Assembly: GCA_044433115.1 (NCBI GenBank)
Contig: JAWXTY010000012.1
Location: 1-47,990, forward strand
Length of the DNA: 47,990 nt
Source of the DNA: CAKUIA01 sp044433115
GTDB lineage: Bacteria > Verrucomicrobiota > Verrucomicrobiia > Opitutales > Intestinicryptomonadaceae
Direction of reading: 5' to 3'
Shown: positions 1-8,131 of the stretch, piece after piece
Layout of the letters: each line of letters starts with the position of its first letter
Numbering within the stretch: the stretch's first letter is position 1
Notes under the pieces: model-generated
Told to the model about the DNA's origin: nothing
What the model saw: the letters and a program-made list of their open reading frames with translations, nothing else
Databases searched by the model: none
Made by a program: the position numbers and the translations under genes

Positions 1-2
1 TT

Positions 3-3000
3 TATACTTCAGGCTCTATAACATTTAAAGCTACTGAAGGCAATGAGTACTTATATATGGGTAACTGGGCAGGTGCTTCTGAGGCTACAGCTTCTGACGC
101 AAATGGTGGTTTCTTGTATCAAACATCTGCAGGTGCTACAACTTTCTATACAGACGCAAGTTCTTCTATAACTATAGGCGATACTAGCCTTACAGGCTAT
201 GACTCTATTGCAGGCGAAGGCTCTATAGAAAAGACAGGTTCTGGTACATTAACAGTAAATTCTTCAATGGCGTCTTATAGTGGTTCATTGACAGTTTCTG
301 CTGGCTCTATGTATTATAATAATGCGGCATTGGCTTTGAGTTCTTTATCTATAGCTGAGAGTGCTATTTTCGGCATTAGCTTAGATACTCTTAATTCAAG
401 TAGCTTCACTACATATTCAAATTCAGGTACTATTAGCCTAACAAGTGGCACTTTGACTACGCTTAGCGACTTAGTTAGCAAGTATGGTGCTATTCAAATT
501 GACGAAGCTGGCGAAGTTTCTGCTAATGCTGATGTTATCGATACAACTCTTGTAAATAAGGGTATCTTAAATATAACAGGTGGTGCAATTACTAGCAACT
601 TAACTAATAATGGCTCTTTGAATATAACAGGAAGTGCTTCAACTTCTGGCACTATAGCTGGTACAGTTAATATTGATGGAAGTGGCTCTTTGAGCATTGT
701 TATTAATTCTACAAATTATGGCAGCTCTATCCTAGACACTCTAACAGGCTCTGGCTCTATTACAGTTAGCTTCGATATTAGCGATTGGACATCTGTAGAC
801 CTAACTGACACAACATCTATATATACTGTAGGTACAGACTATGATGGCTCTATTACTTTAGATAGCACTTATACATCTATCACTATAGGCGATGATACTT
901 ATACTGTATCTGTAGATGGTAGCGATATATTGTTTAGTCTTGACGACTCTGGCTCTGGCGAGTCTGGTGGCGATGGCGAAACTGGTGGCGGCGAAACTGG
1001 CGGCGGCGATGGCGAAACTGGTGGCGGCGAGTCTGGCGATGGCGATGGCGACACTACTACTCTTATATCTAGTGTAGACGCTAATGATACTATAGAAACT
1101 ACTGCTGATAAATTAGATAGTAATGTTACTCTTGGTAGCGACTCTTCATTGGCTGTAAGTGGTTCTATAGAAGAAGAGAAAAACTTCACAGGCGAGTCTG
1201 ACTCTACATCTAGTTTTGCTACTAGTGGAGAAGCTAGCATTGATGCTACGTTGAACTTCACAGATATTGAAAACATCACTTTAAGCGACGAAACTTCTAT
1301 CACTTCTAACACTGCTATTACTTTGGATACTGGAAGCGATGACTCTCAAGTTGCTGTATCTGGTGAGTTAGCATTCGAAAGCACTGACGAAGACGCTGAC
1401 AAAGTTGCAATCACTCTAAAGAGCAATAACATCACATTGACTAAGGACGTTACAGCAACTTCTAATGCTTCAACTAACTTGACTGCTATATATACAGAAA
1501 CAGGCACAGTAAACTTAGCTGATGGCGTAACAGTTTCTGCAATCATCACAGATGCTAATGGCAATGAACGCTATGGTATTGCTATAACAAATAAGCACGG
1601 CACTACAGGTGGTTTAATAATTAACTCAACTGGCAAAATCATAGCTAAAGGTGCTGTAGTTGCTAATTCAGATATGACTATTACTACTGGCACTACTTTA
1701 GAAGAACAAGGTTCTTATATTACAACAAACTTCTCTGAAGATGACGCAAATGGCGATAGCTCAGTATTGACTGTAAATGGAACATTGATTTTGACTACTG
1801 ACGACAATGGCGATAGCTCAGTATTGACTGTAAATGGAATATTGATTTTGACTACTGACGACAATGGTAATATGGGTAGCATTCAAGACACAGGTTTAGT
1901 AACAGGTAAAGGTAGCATAGAAGTTATTTACGACTCTAGCGTTTCTAACCTAGTTGGCGAAACTTACGAAGTTATAGATGCTACAACTCTAGCAAATAAT
2001 GGCTCTGATACAGATACTATACTTAACACTGACGCTATGACAACTACTCTAAGCGATGGCGTAAGCTATAGCGATGGCACAATTACTATAGACAGCCTAA
2101 GTCAGCTTCAAGACGAGTACGCAGACGCTTCTGCTAATGAATTAGAATTAGCTACTGCCCTTGACTCTATTGAAACTACTGGCGACGACACTCTCGACGC
2201 TGAACTTAAAGCTACAAAGCTCACAGCTAGCACTAATGGCGTTGACTCTTATATAATGAGTGGCAATTCTTATATGAACGAAGTAAATTCTATGATGCTT
2301 AGCAACTTGAATGTAGCTAATGTAAATAGAGCAAGAGAAATTCTTAAGAAACCAAAAGCAACTTATGCAGTGTACTCTTCTGACTATAACGAAGATGAAG
2401 CTGAGTATTTGAGAGAAGCAAGAAAGGTTGATTATGAATATACATCTAATGAAGCTCAGTTGCAATCTATCAATATGCTAGGCTCTAAGGACGCTGTAAA
2501 TGGCATAGCTGGTTATGACTACTGGTCTGTGGGTGCCTTGGCAAGCATAGATAAGGTATTGAGCGACAAGTTCCTTGTAGGCTTATCTTTAGGGGGTGTA
2601 TACTCTAGGGTAGAAGGCGACGCTGGCGACAATGCAAATTCTACAGCATTCTTAGCTAATATTTACGCAACACTAATGCCTTGCGACTCAGTAGAGATAT
2701 TCGCTAATGTTGGCTACGCTCACTTCTGGAACGAAGCAAGCACTTCAGCAACAAGCACTGAATGGGACTCTAACGCTATCAACGCCTTAGTTGGTATTGC
2801 TTACAAGATTGAAACAGGTATTGAAAATCTATCAATTAGCCCAATTGCAATGTTAAACGCTGTATATCTAATGAACGACGACGCTACAGGCGACGTAATC
2901 AACATAGATGGCGACTCTTACTTAAGTGCAAAAGCTATGCTTGGCTTAGAAGTTGAATATGCAATAAGCCAAAACTTGATTTCAAGATTTAGAGCAATGT

Positions 3001-3233
3001 ACGCTTATGAATTTGGCGACAACTCATACGACTACACATACGGCTTGGCAAACACAGCAATTAATTCAATACAATATATTGGTGGCGAAACTGGCGAAAG
3101 CAGCGTAGTATTAGGCTTTGGTTTATCATACGACTTCAGCGAAACTTGCTCAGGCTACTTAGATTATAACGCATACATCTACGACGCTATAATCACTCAT
3201 ACACTTAACCTAAGCGTAGGTATGAAGTTCTAA
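3..3233 (+). CDS. Autotransporter, 5'-truncated by the window edge
   Basis: The reading frame is open to the left edge, so the true start lies outside; the ATG at 57 is internal. The visible protein is rich in Ser, Thr, Gly and Asn with many short strand-like repeats, typical of a beta-helical passenger. A Gly/Glu/Asp linker (about residues 298-332 counted from the ATG at 57) splits the passenger. The last 270-280 residues look like an autotransporter beta-barrel with alternating hydrophobic strands, ending in SVGMKF with a terminal Phe, the usual outer-membrane signature. By family, the barrel sits in the outer membrane and displays the passenger on the surface; adhesion or glycan contact is possible but not shown. 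A 57-bp exact-frame tandem duplication lies in the passenger. A strong terminator follows the stop. The barrel assignment is firm; the function is unknown. Confidence 0.85.
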   Translation, partial: YTSGSITFKATEGNEYLYMGNWAGASEATASDANGGFLYQTSAGATTFYTDASSSITIGDTSLTGYDSIAGEGSIEKTGSGTLTVNSSMASYSGSLTVSAGSMYYNNAALALSSLSIAESAIFGISLDTLNSSSFTTYSNSGTISLTSGTLTTLSDLVSKYGAIQIDEAGEVSANADVIDTTLVNKGILNITGGAITSNLTNNGSLNITGSASTSGTIAGTVNIDGSGSLSIVINSTNYGSSILDTLTGSGSITVSFDISDWTSVDLTDTTSIYTVGTDYDGSITLDSTYTSITIGDDTYTVSVDGSDILFSLDDSGSGESGGDGETGGGETGGGDGETGGGESGDGDGDTTTLISSVDANDTIETTADKLDSNVTLGSDSSLAVSGSIEEEKNFTGESDSTSSFATSGEASIDATLNFTDIENITLSDETSITSNTAITLDTGSDDSQVAVSGELAFESTDEDADKVAITLKSNNITLTKDVTATSNASTNLTAIYTETGTVNLADGVTVSAIITDANGNERYGIAITNKHGTTGGLIINSTGKIIAKGAVVANSDMTITTGTTLEEQGSYITTNFSEDDANGDSSVLTVNGTLILTTDDNGDSSVLTVNGILILTTDDNGNMGSIQDTGLVTGKGSIEVIYDSSVSNLVGETYEVIDATTLANNGSDTDTILNTDAMTTTLSDGVSYSDGTITIDSLSQLQDEYADASANELELATALDSIETTGDDTLDAELKATKLTASTNGVDSYIMSGNSYMNEVNSMMLSNLNVANVNRAREILKKPKATYAVYSSDYNEDEAEYLREARKVDYEYTSNEAQLQSINMLGSKDAVNGIAGYDYWSVGALASIDKVLSDKFLVGLSLGGVYSRVEGDAGDNANSTAFLANIYATLMPCDSVEIFANVGYAHFWNEASTSATSTEWDSNAINALVGIAYKIETGIENLSISPIAMLNAVYLMNDDATGDVINIDGDSYLSAKAMLGLEVEYAISQNLISRFRAMYAYEFGDNSYDYTYGLANTAINSIQYIGGETGESSVVLGFGLSYDFSETCSGYLDYNAYIYDAIITHTLNLSVGMKF
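948..1052 (+). repeat. Gly/Glu/Asp-rich coding repeat in the autotransporter
   Basis: Imperfect repeats of short units such as GGCGAAACTGGTGGC encode a run of GETGGG, GESG and GDGD motifs. This is a low-complexity acidic flexible linker between two passenger parts. Such repeats tend to vary in length between strains. The opposite strand reads as an open Pro/Ser-rich frame, which is only the shadow of this bias. Confidence 0.75.
1749..1862 (+). repeat. 57-bp tandem duplication inside the autotransporter
   Basis: Two head-to-tail copies (1749-1805 and 1806-1862) differ at one base (AACATTG against AATATTG), giving Thr or Ile. Each copy encodes 19 residues including SSVLTVNG and LILTTDD. The unit is a multiple of three, so the frame is kept. 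The near identity implies a recent duplication of one beta-helix rung. Confidence 0.9.
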
Positions 3234-3252
3234 GAATTTTAAATTCATAAAC

Positions 3253-3286
3253 AGAGCGTTTCTTGAAAAGGAAACGCTCTTTTTTT
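3253..3286 (+). terminator. Rho-independent terminator after the autotransporter
   Basis: A perfect 10-bp stem AGAGCGTTTC (3253-3262) pairs with GAAACGCTCT (3271-3280) across an 8-base loop, followed by a run of T to 3286. It begins 20 bases after the stop codon. Confidence 0.93.
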
Positions 3287-3378
3287 GTGGGGACTTCTTT
3301 AGAGTTTTCAAAGGAAAGCTTAGATTTATATAGATATAAGAGAGGAGGATTAAAAGAAAGACAAAAGGATATAGGCAC

Positions 3379-3408
3379 AAAAAAAGTGAGCTAAACAGCC
3401 CACTTTTT
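3379..3408 (-). terminator. Terminator of the minus-strand sulfatase/aldolase operon
   Basis: AAAAAGTGAGCT (3381-3392) pairs with AGCCCACTTTTT (3397-3408) with one mismatch and a 4-base loop. Read on the minus strand it ends in a T run, 21 bases past the aldolase stop. Confidence 0.85.
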
Positions 3409-3429
3409 GAAAGTATATTATGCTTTAAA

Positions 3430-4065
3430 CTAAGCCTTTAAAATGCTTGAAGCTTCTAGGGCTTGAGCCTTGATAGCCTCGCAATCGCAAGCCTTAACTT
3501 GGGCAGGTGTTGCTAACCAAGAACCTCCTACTGCAGCTATCAATGGATTTGCCACAAATGATGCAAAGTTTGTTACATTCACGCCACCTAAAGGTATGTA
3601 TTTAACCCCTAAGTGATTGTAAGGGGCAGACATAGCCTCTAAGTGCTTTATGCCACCTGTAGTGCCAGCTGGGAAGAATTTCAATATCTTGCAATCGTAT
3701 TCCAAAGCCTTTTCTATATCAGAAGGAGTCATAATTCCAGGAGCAAAGGCAAGCCCTGCTTCTTTAGCTGCTTCTAATACTCTTCTGCTGCAACCAGGGG
3801 CAACTGCAAAGTGTGCACCTGCGTCTATAACTTGCTTAACTTGCTTTGGCTCTAGAACTGTGCCTGCTGACACTGTCATTTCTGGAACTTCTGCGATTAT
3901 GCGTCTAATAGACTCAAGGGCAGTCGCTGTTCTCAAAGTTAATTCTATAGCCTTTACGCCCCCCTCACAAAGAGCCTTAGCTATAGGAACTGCTGTGTTT
4001 TCGTCTTCTATGGTAAGCACTGCAATTAGCTTGTGTGCCTTAATTAAGTTTTCTATATTATTCAT
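3430..4065 (-). CDS. KDPG/KDPGal-type aldolase (2-keto-3-deoxy-phosphosugar aldolase)
   Basis: The 211-residue length and motifs match the bacterial KDPG aldolase (Eda/DgoA) class I family. Glu41 lies in GGVKAIELTLRT, followed by SAGTVL (66-71), AVAPG (87-91) and the Schiff-base lysine Lys129 in LKFFPAG. The enzyme splits 2-keto-3-deoxy-6-phospho-gluconate or -galactonate to pyruvate and glyceraldehyde-3-phosphate in the cytoplasm. An AAGGA site stands 7 bases before the ATG. The gene starts two bases after sulfatase S1 and ends the operon, so it is probably co-expressed with sulfatases. That suggests the desulfated sugar is a uronate or galactose routed through a keto-deoxy acid. Gluconate versus galactonate specificity cannot be read from sequence, so no symbol is given. 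Confidence 0.88.
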   Translation of the reverse strand: MNNIENLIKAHKLIAVLTIEDENTAVPIAKALCEGGVKAIELTLRTATALESIRRIIAEVPEMTVSAGTVLEPKQVKQVIDAGAHFAVAPGCSRRVLEAAKEAGLAFAPGIMTPSDIEKALEYDCKILKFFPAGTTGGIKHLEAMSAPYNHLGVKYIPLGGVNVTNFASFVANPLIAAVGGSWLATPAQVKACDCEAIKAQALEASSILKA

Positions 4066-4067
4066 AA

Positions 4068-5921
4068 TTATTCCTTAGTAATTTTCAAATAGTTTGCACC
4101 CATTTTCTTAGAGCCAGATAAGAATAGATTTGCAAAAAGCTTATATTCGCCCTTTTTCAATTTCATCTTTTCGATTTTGATTGCAAGTGGGTTTTCACTT
4201 TCAGATATTTTCAAAGATTTCTCTATGTCGCCTATGATGATTTCGCCTCCAGATATATCCTTAATAGCAACACCTTCTGGTTGAGCAGGAGCATTAAAGC
4301 CCTTTATAGCAGGTATAGCCGGAGATGAGTCCTTTAAATTAACATTAATTTCAGGAGCCCATCTATAGATTTCAAAAGTATACTCGCCATCTTCAGGCAC
4401 TTTAACATACCAATATCCATCAGGGCTAGTCTTTGCCCCAGACCTAATTGAAGCGTGAGTGATAGCTCCACTAATATGCTTGTCGTGTCCAGTTAGAACA
4501 ACACTCTTTTCGTTAGGTGCAGCTAAATATATAGGGTGTGTAACTTCATTTTCAACTACGATATACTCCCAATACTTTTCAAATACAGCCTCTAATTCCT
4601 TAGCAACTTCAGGGAAATCCTTTATAATATTCTTCTTTTGTGCTACGTCATTTGTAACATCATAAAGAGCAGTTCCACTTAACAAACGCCAGTTATCCTT
4701 AAGAACCACATAAGGCTTGTCCTTTTTCATCAACTCTTCTCTTTGAGCATCTACAACCAAGTATCTATCTATAGAAGCACTTGGGTCGTCAACTACAGCC
4801 TTAAGGCTAACGCCATCTACCTTCGACATATCTTCTTTGATACCCAAAATATCATAAAGAGTAGGAGCAACGTCTATGTTAGCTGAAAGTTGAGAAATTT
4901 TTACAGGTGCTTTATTTGGTATACGCATAAAGAAAGGAACTCTATGACCTCCGTCTAAGTTACTAACTTTCTTGCCACTCATACCGCCATTCCAGCCCTT
5001 TTCTTCAGTGCCACCAGGGAAAGTTTTGCCCATTTTTTCAGCCCTTGCCTTTGCAGTTTTAATGGCAGCAGGTGTCATAGCAGCATAATAGCCCCCAGTT
5101 GTTCCATTGTCGGTCGTAAATATAACGATAGTATTCTTATCTAAGCCACTCTTTTGCAAGAAAGCCTCTAAGCGTCCCATATTGTCGTCCATATTCTCAA
5201 CCATTCCATAGAAATCAGCGTCAGGCACTTTATCTAGCATAGTCAAAAATCTCTTAGAATATTTTTCTTCTACATAATAAGGTCCGTGAGGTGCATTTAA
5301 TGATAGATAGCAGAAGAATGGCTTGTCCTTAGCTTGGCTATCTTTCATAAACTTCATAGCATAATCAAAGAATACATTTGTGCAGTATCCCTCTGTTTTA
5401 ACAGGAGTTTCGCCGCTTAGATATGTGTCGTTATAATAATTATTGCCCCAGTAGTCTGAAATTTGAGTAACGCCACCTGACTTAAACCAAAGAGTTGTTT
5501 CAAAGCCTCTGTCAAATGGTCTATAAGGATAGTTATCCCCCAAGTGCCACTTGCCAAACAAACCTGTAGCATAGCCATTTTCTTGGAATACATTTGCTAT
5601 AGTTTTTTGGTCTGGTTTTAAAAGCGAACGCCCCATTATAGTATGCCAAATGCCCATCTTGTTGTTATACATAGAAGTCATTAGCCCTGCCCTTGTAGGG
5701 GCACAAGTTGAGCCTGCGTGATAGTTTGTAAAGTCCAAACTTTGGCTTGCCAATTTATCTACATTAGGCGTACGCACATAGGGGTTGCCTGTGTATGAAA
5801 AGTCGCCATAACCTTGGTCGTCTGTCATAATGAACAAGACGTTCATTTTTTCTGTCTTTGCATTTAGAGCAAGAGTCGCTAATAAGCTTAATGCTAATAT
5901 AATTTTTTTTATAATTTTCAT
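4068..5921 (-). CDS. Exported S1 sulfatase (S1) with C-terminal beta-rich domain
   Basis: A 617-residue arylsulfatase-family protein with a signal peptide (residues 1 to about 21, cut near LNAKT). The formylglycine site is Cys73 in CAPTR; the calcium motif is TDDQGYGD (33-40); GKWHLG and TTDNGT follow. From about residue 462 there is a beta-rich C-terminal domain, with VVLTGHDKH and KLKKGEYKL, shared with S3 and S4. By family it hydrolyses a sulfate ester after Cys is converted to formylglycine; location is periplasm or cell surface. It is four bases downstream of broken S2 and two bases upstream of the aldolase, so these form one operon. The exact sulfated sugar cannot be predicted. Close similarity to S3 and S4 suggests duplication followed by substrate divergence. 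Confidence 0.92.
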   Translation of the reverse strand: MKIIKKIILALSLLATLALNAKTEKMNVLFIMTDDQGYGDFSYTGNPYVRTPNVDKLASQSLDFTNYHAGSTCAPTRAGLMTSMYNNKMGIWHTIMGRSLLKPDQKTIANVFQENGYATGLFGKWHLGDNYPYRPFDRGFETTLWFKSGGVTQISDYWGNNYYNDTYLSGETPVKTEGYCTNVFFDYAMKFMKDSQAKDKPFFCYLSLNAPHGPYYVEEKYSKRFLTMLDKVPDADFYGMVENMDDNMGRLEAFLQKSGLDKNTIVIFTTDNGTTGGYYAAMTPAAIKTAKARAEKMGKTFPGGTEEKGWNGGMSGKKVSNLDGGHRVPFFMRIPNKAPVKISQLSANIDVAPTLYDILGIKEDMSKVDGVSLKAVVDDPSASIDRYLVVDAQREELMKKDKPYVVLKDNWRLLSGTALYDVTNDVAQKKNIIKDFPEVAKELEAVFEKYWEYIVVENEVTHPIYLAAPNEKSVVLTGHDKHISGAITHASIRSGAKTSPDGYWYVKVPEDGEYTFEIYRWAPEINVNLKDSSPAIPAIKGFNAPAQPEGVAIKDISGGEIIIGDIEKSLKISESENPLAIKIEKMKLKKGEYKLFANLFLSGSKKMGANYLKITKE

Positions 5922-5925
5922 TTAA

Positions 5926-7679
5926 TTAAAATATGTATATATAATAAGTACTAAATTCAAGCTTTTTTTCGCCCTTGAATAAGCTTTCTACTATATGCCT
6001 ACCCTTTTTTAGATTTACTTCAAATTGTACGTAATGTTGTTTGTCATCTACAGAACTTTCGCCAACTTGCTTGCCATCTATAGTTAAATTTGCATAATTT
6101 ATAGGCAATGCCTTAAGAGCTTTTCCCCCTCCATAAGTGATAGGCTTGTCGAACTCTCTTGGGTAACGACGCAATTCAAAAGTGTACTCGCCATCTTCTA
6201 AAATTTCTATATCCCAAGTGCCTGTATTTTGATAACCACTTTTAATCATACCTTGGCTCCAAGCAGGATATTTCGTATTAAAAGGTTGCATATAGTGAGC
6301 GTCTAACAAGTTTAACTCATTCTTATATATAAAGATAGGGTTTACTTTCGCATTTTCACCTTTATACATATCATCGTACCACTTGTCATAAAAATCTCTA
6401 AGTTCTTTGAGCTTTTCTGGATACGCCTCTGCTATGTTGTTGTTTTGACCTACGTCTTTAGATACATCATATAGCTCTTTGCCATAAACTAGTCTCCAGT
6501 TGTCTTGCATAACTGTAGACATTGTCCACTTTGGAGGAATACCTGCAATGTGAGAGTCGCTAACTAATATTCTACCTTCAAAGCCAGCTTCATTATTTTT
6601 ATTAATCAAATTAGTCATAGACTTACCAGCAAGAGGGTGCTTGCCTGAATATTTAACTCCACATAATTCTAAGAGCGTTGGCATTATGTCAATGTGAGCT
6701 GTGAGAGTATTAATTTGTCTTTCTGTATTAATTCCTCCATTAGGGTAACGAATAATACAAGGAACTCTGTTTCCACCATCGTAAGCAGTTGCCTTTTTGC
6801 CCTTCATACCAAGATTAAAGCCCTCAGTCTCTTGAGTACCCTTGCTTTTTTATCAGGAGTATAACCATTTGCAGTGCCATTGTCAGTCATATATATAACT
6901 ATAGTGTTGTCTCTAATTCCAAGCTCATCAACTTTGTCCATCAACTTTTTGAAATTGTCGTCTATATTAGTAATCATTCCATAGAATGCACCCCTAGACT
7001 TTGGTAACTTGTAATCCTTATACATATTAGCATATTCATCGCCAACTCTATAAGGACTATGAGGAGCGTTAGTAGCCAAGTAACAGAAGAATGGCTTCTT
7101 TTGCTTTACAGCACCTTCAATGAACTTAATACTCTCAGCTGTAAATACATCTGTGCAGTAGCCCTCAAACTTTTGAGGCTTTCCATCTACAAAATATGTA
7201 TCATCAAAATAAGTATTGTCCCAATAGTCAGTAGTTTGCCCTACTCCACCTGAGCCGTGCATAACAACTCTGTCAAAGCCCTTGTCTTGAGGTCTATGAG
7301 GTTTCATATCGCCCAAGTGCCACTTGCCGAACATACCAGTAGTATATCCACCCTTTTTAAGCTCTAAAGCAATAGTACTCTCGTCTTTACGAACTATAGC
7401 TCTTTGGGTTATAGTATACCAAAGCCCAGTAGAGTTACACTGTCTACCAGTCATAAGAGCAGCCCTTGTAGGTGCACAAGCCCTCTCTACGTGAAAGTTC
7501 ATCAAGTGCAAACTTTCAGAAGCAAACTTGTCTATATTTGGCGTTTTAACTATCTTGTTTCCGTAATAGCCCAAGTCGCCTATACCTTGGTCGTCAGTTA
7601 AAACAAGAATTACATTTGGCTTTTGTGCAAAGATATTCAATGCAAAAAAGAAGCTTAATAAGATTAATAATTTCTTCAT
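5926..7679 (-). pseudogene. Exported sulfatase (S2) broken by a single-base frameshift
   Basis: Two frames together make one sulfatase. The N-terminal part (6804-7679) has a signal peptide, TDDQGIGD, Cys68 in CAPTR, GKWHLG and TDNGT. It then runs into a foreign tail (VLKRLRALILV) and stops. The C-terminal part (5926-6807) continues the family with MKGKKATAYDGGNRVP, the position where the siblings have MQGKKTSNFDGGHRVP. The break is at a run of six T on the plus strand (6846-6851; six A in the mRNA). One extra A restores DKKSKGTQETEGFNLGMKG and a continuous protein of about 584 residues, near the 599-617 of S1, S3 and S4. The catalytic part is intact in sequence but the fold is cut. It could be a real recent mutation, a phase-variable tract, or a sequencing error in a homopolymer. 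It sits 4 bases upstream of S1. Confidence 0.85.
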
Positions 7680-7703
7680 AGTAGTTTTTTATTTATTCAA
7701 GAA

Positions 7704-8042
7704 AGATTAAAATAAAAAACGACCTAAAGAGCAAGCGTATATTCAAAAAAAGCATTTTCAGTGGACAGCATTTTCAGTGGACAGTGGACAGCATTTTCAG
7801 TGGACAGCATTTTCAGTGGACAGTGGACAGTGGACAGTGGACAGCGAGTTTTCGGGGGAATTTAATGTCGCTAGTTTATAGCGTATGCTTAAAAGCTATA
7901 AGAAAATCTTTGAGGTTTGGATTTGAGGCTTTGGATTTGAGGCTTTGATAAAAGTTAGTCTCTCTAAAAATTTTCTTAAGCTTGAGATGAAGATTAAAAA
8001 CAAACTAAAGAACAAGCATACACTCAAAAAAAAGGATTTCAG
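7704..8042. repeat. Degenerate duplicated intergenic segment (two copies)
   Basis: The stretch at about 7704-7755 resembles that at about 7989-8042. Both read GA(t)GATTAAAA, then ACNNNCTAAAGANCAAGC, then AC or AT and TCAAAAAAA, ending in ATTTCAG or ATTTTCAG. The right copy leads into a terminator hairpin. The left copy leads into the GTGGACA array. The segment may be a copied promoter or terminator boundary. Confidence 0.6.
7752..7843. repeat. Compound tandem repeat of GCATTTTCA and GTGGACA
   Basis: The 92 bp are built only from unit A (GCATTTTCA, 9 bp) and unit b (GTGGACA, 7 bp) in the order Ab Abb Ab Abbbb. The first 39 bp (7752-7790) recur exactly at 7791-7829, so there is a higher-order repeat. 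No coding sequence covers it. It lies about 70 bases upstream of the start of broken sulfatase S2. Confidence 0.92.
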
Positions 8043-8123
8043 CTAAAGCCAAAATCCCTTTAAATTTTTCAGTAAAAAACAGTTATATTAAAATTTTCTT
8101 AAGACTCGCTGTCCACTGTCCAC
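7830..8123. repeat. Inverted repeat bracketing the S3-S2 intergenic region
   Basis: GTGGACAGTGGACAGCGAG at 7830-7848 is the exact reverse complement of 8105-8123, next to the S3 stop. The 256 bp between hold a 14-bp tandem repeat (TTTGGATTTGAGGC at 7916-7929 and 7930-7943), a 14-bp direct repeat (AAAATTTTCTTAAG at 7967-7980 and 8090-8103) and a terminator. No gene is visible here. It could be a MITE-like insertion or the product of repeat expansion. Confidence 0.8.
8024..8061 (-). terminator. Terminator after sulfatase S3
   Basis: On the minus strand AAAGGGATTTT and GGCTTTAGC fold back on AAATCCTTT, with a bulged base and an inner GCT/AGC stem (8042-8049), followed by a run of T. It separates the S4-S3 pair from the S2-S1-aldolase operon. 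Confidence 0.75.
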
Positions 8124-8131
8124 TTTTAAAA

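Noticed and set aside
899..1312. 137-codon Pro/Ser-rich open frame on the minus strand
   Set aside because: It is the mirror of the Gly/Glu/Asp coding repeat and other biased codons of the autotransporter, with no domain or start signal.
6840..6856. Programmed ribosomal frameshift in sulfatase S2
   Set aside because: The A tract is not phased as a canonical slippery heptamer and no downstream stimulator is evident; mutation or sequencing error is simpler.
7752..7843. CRISPR array
   Set aside because: The units are 7 and 9 bp, contiguous, with no unique spacers and no cas genes.
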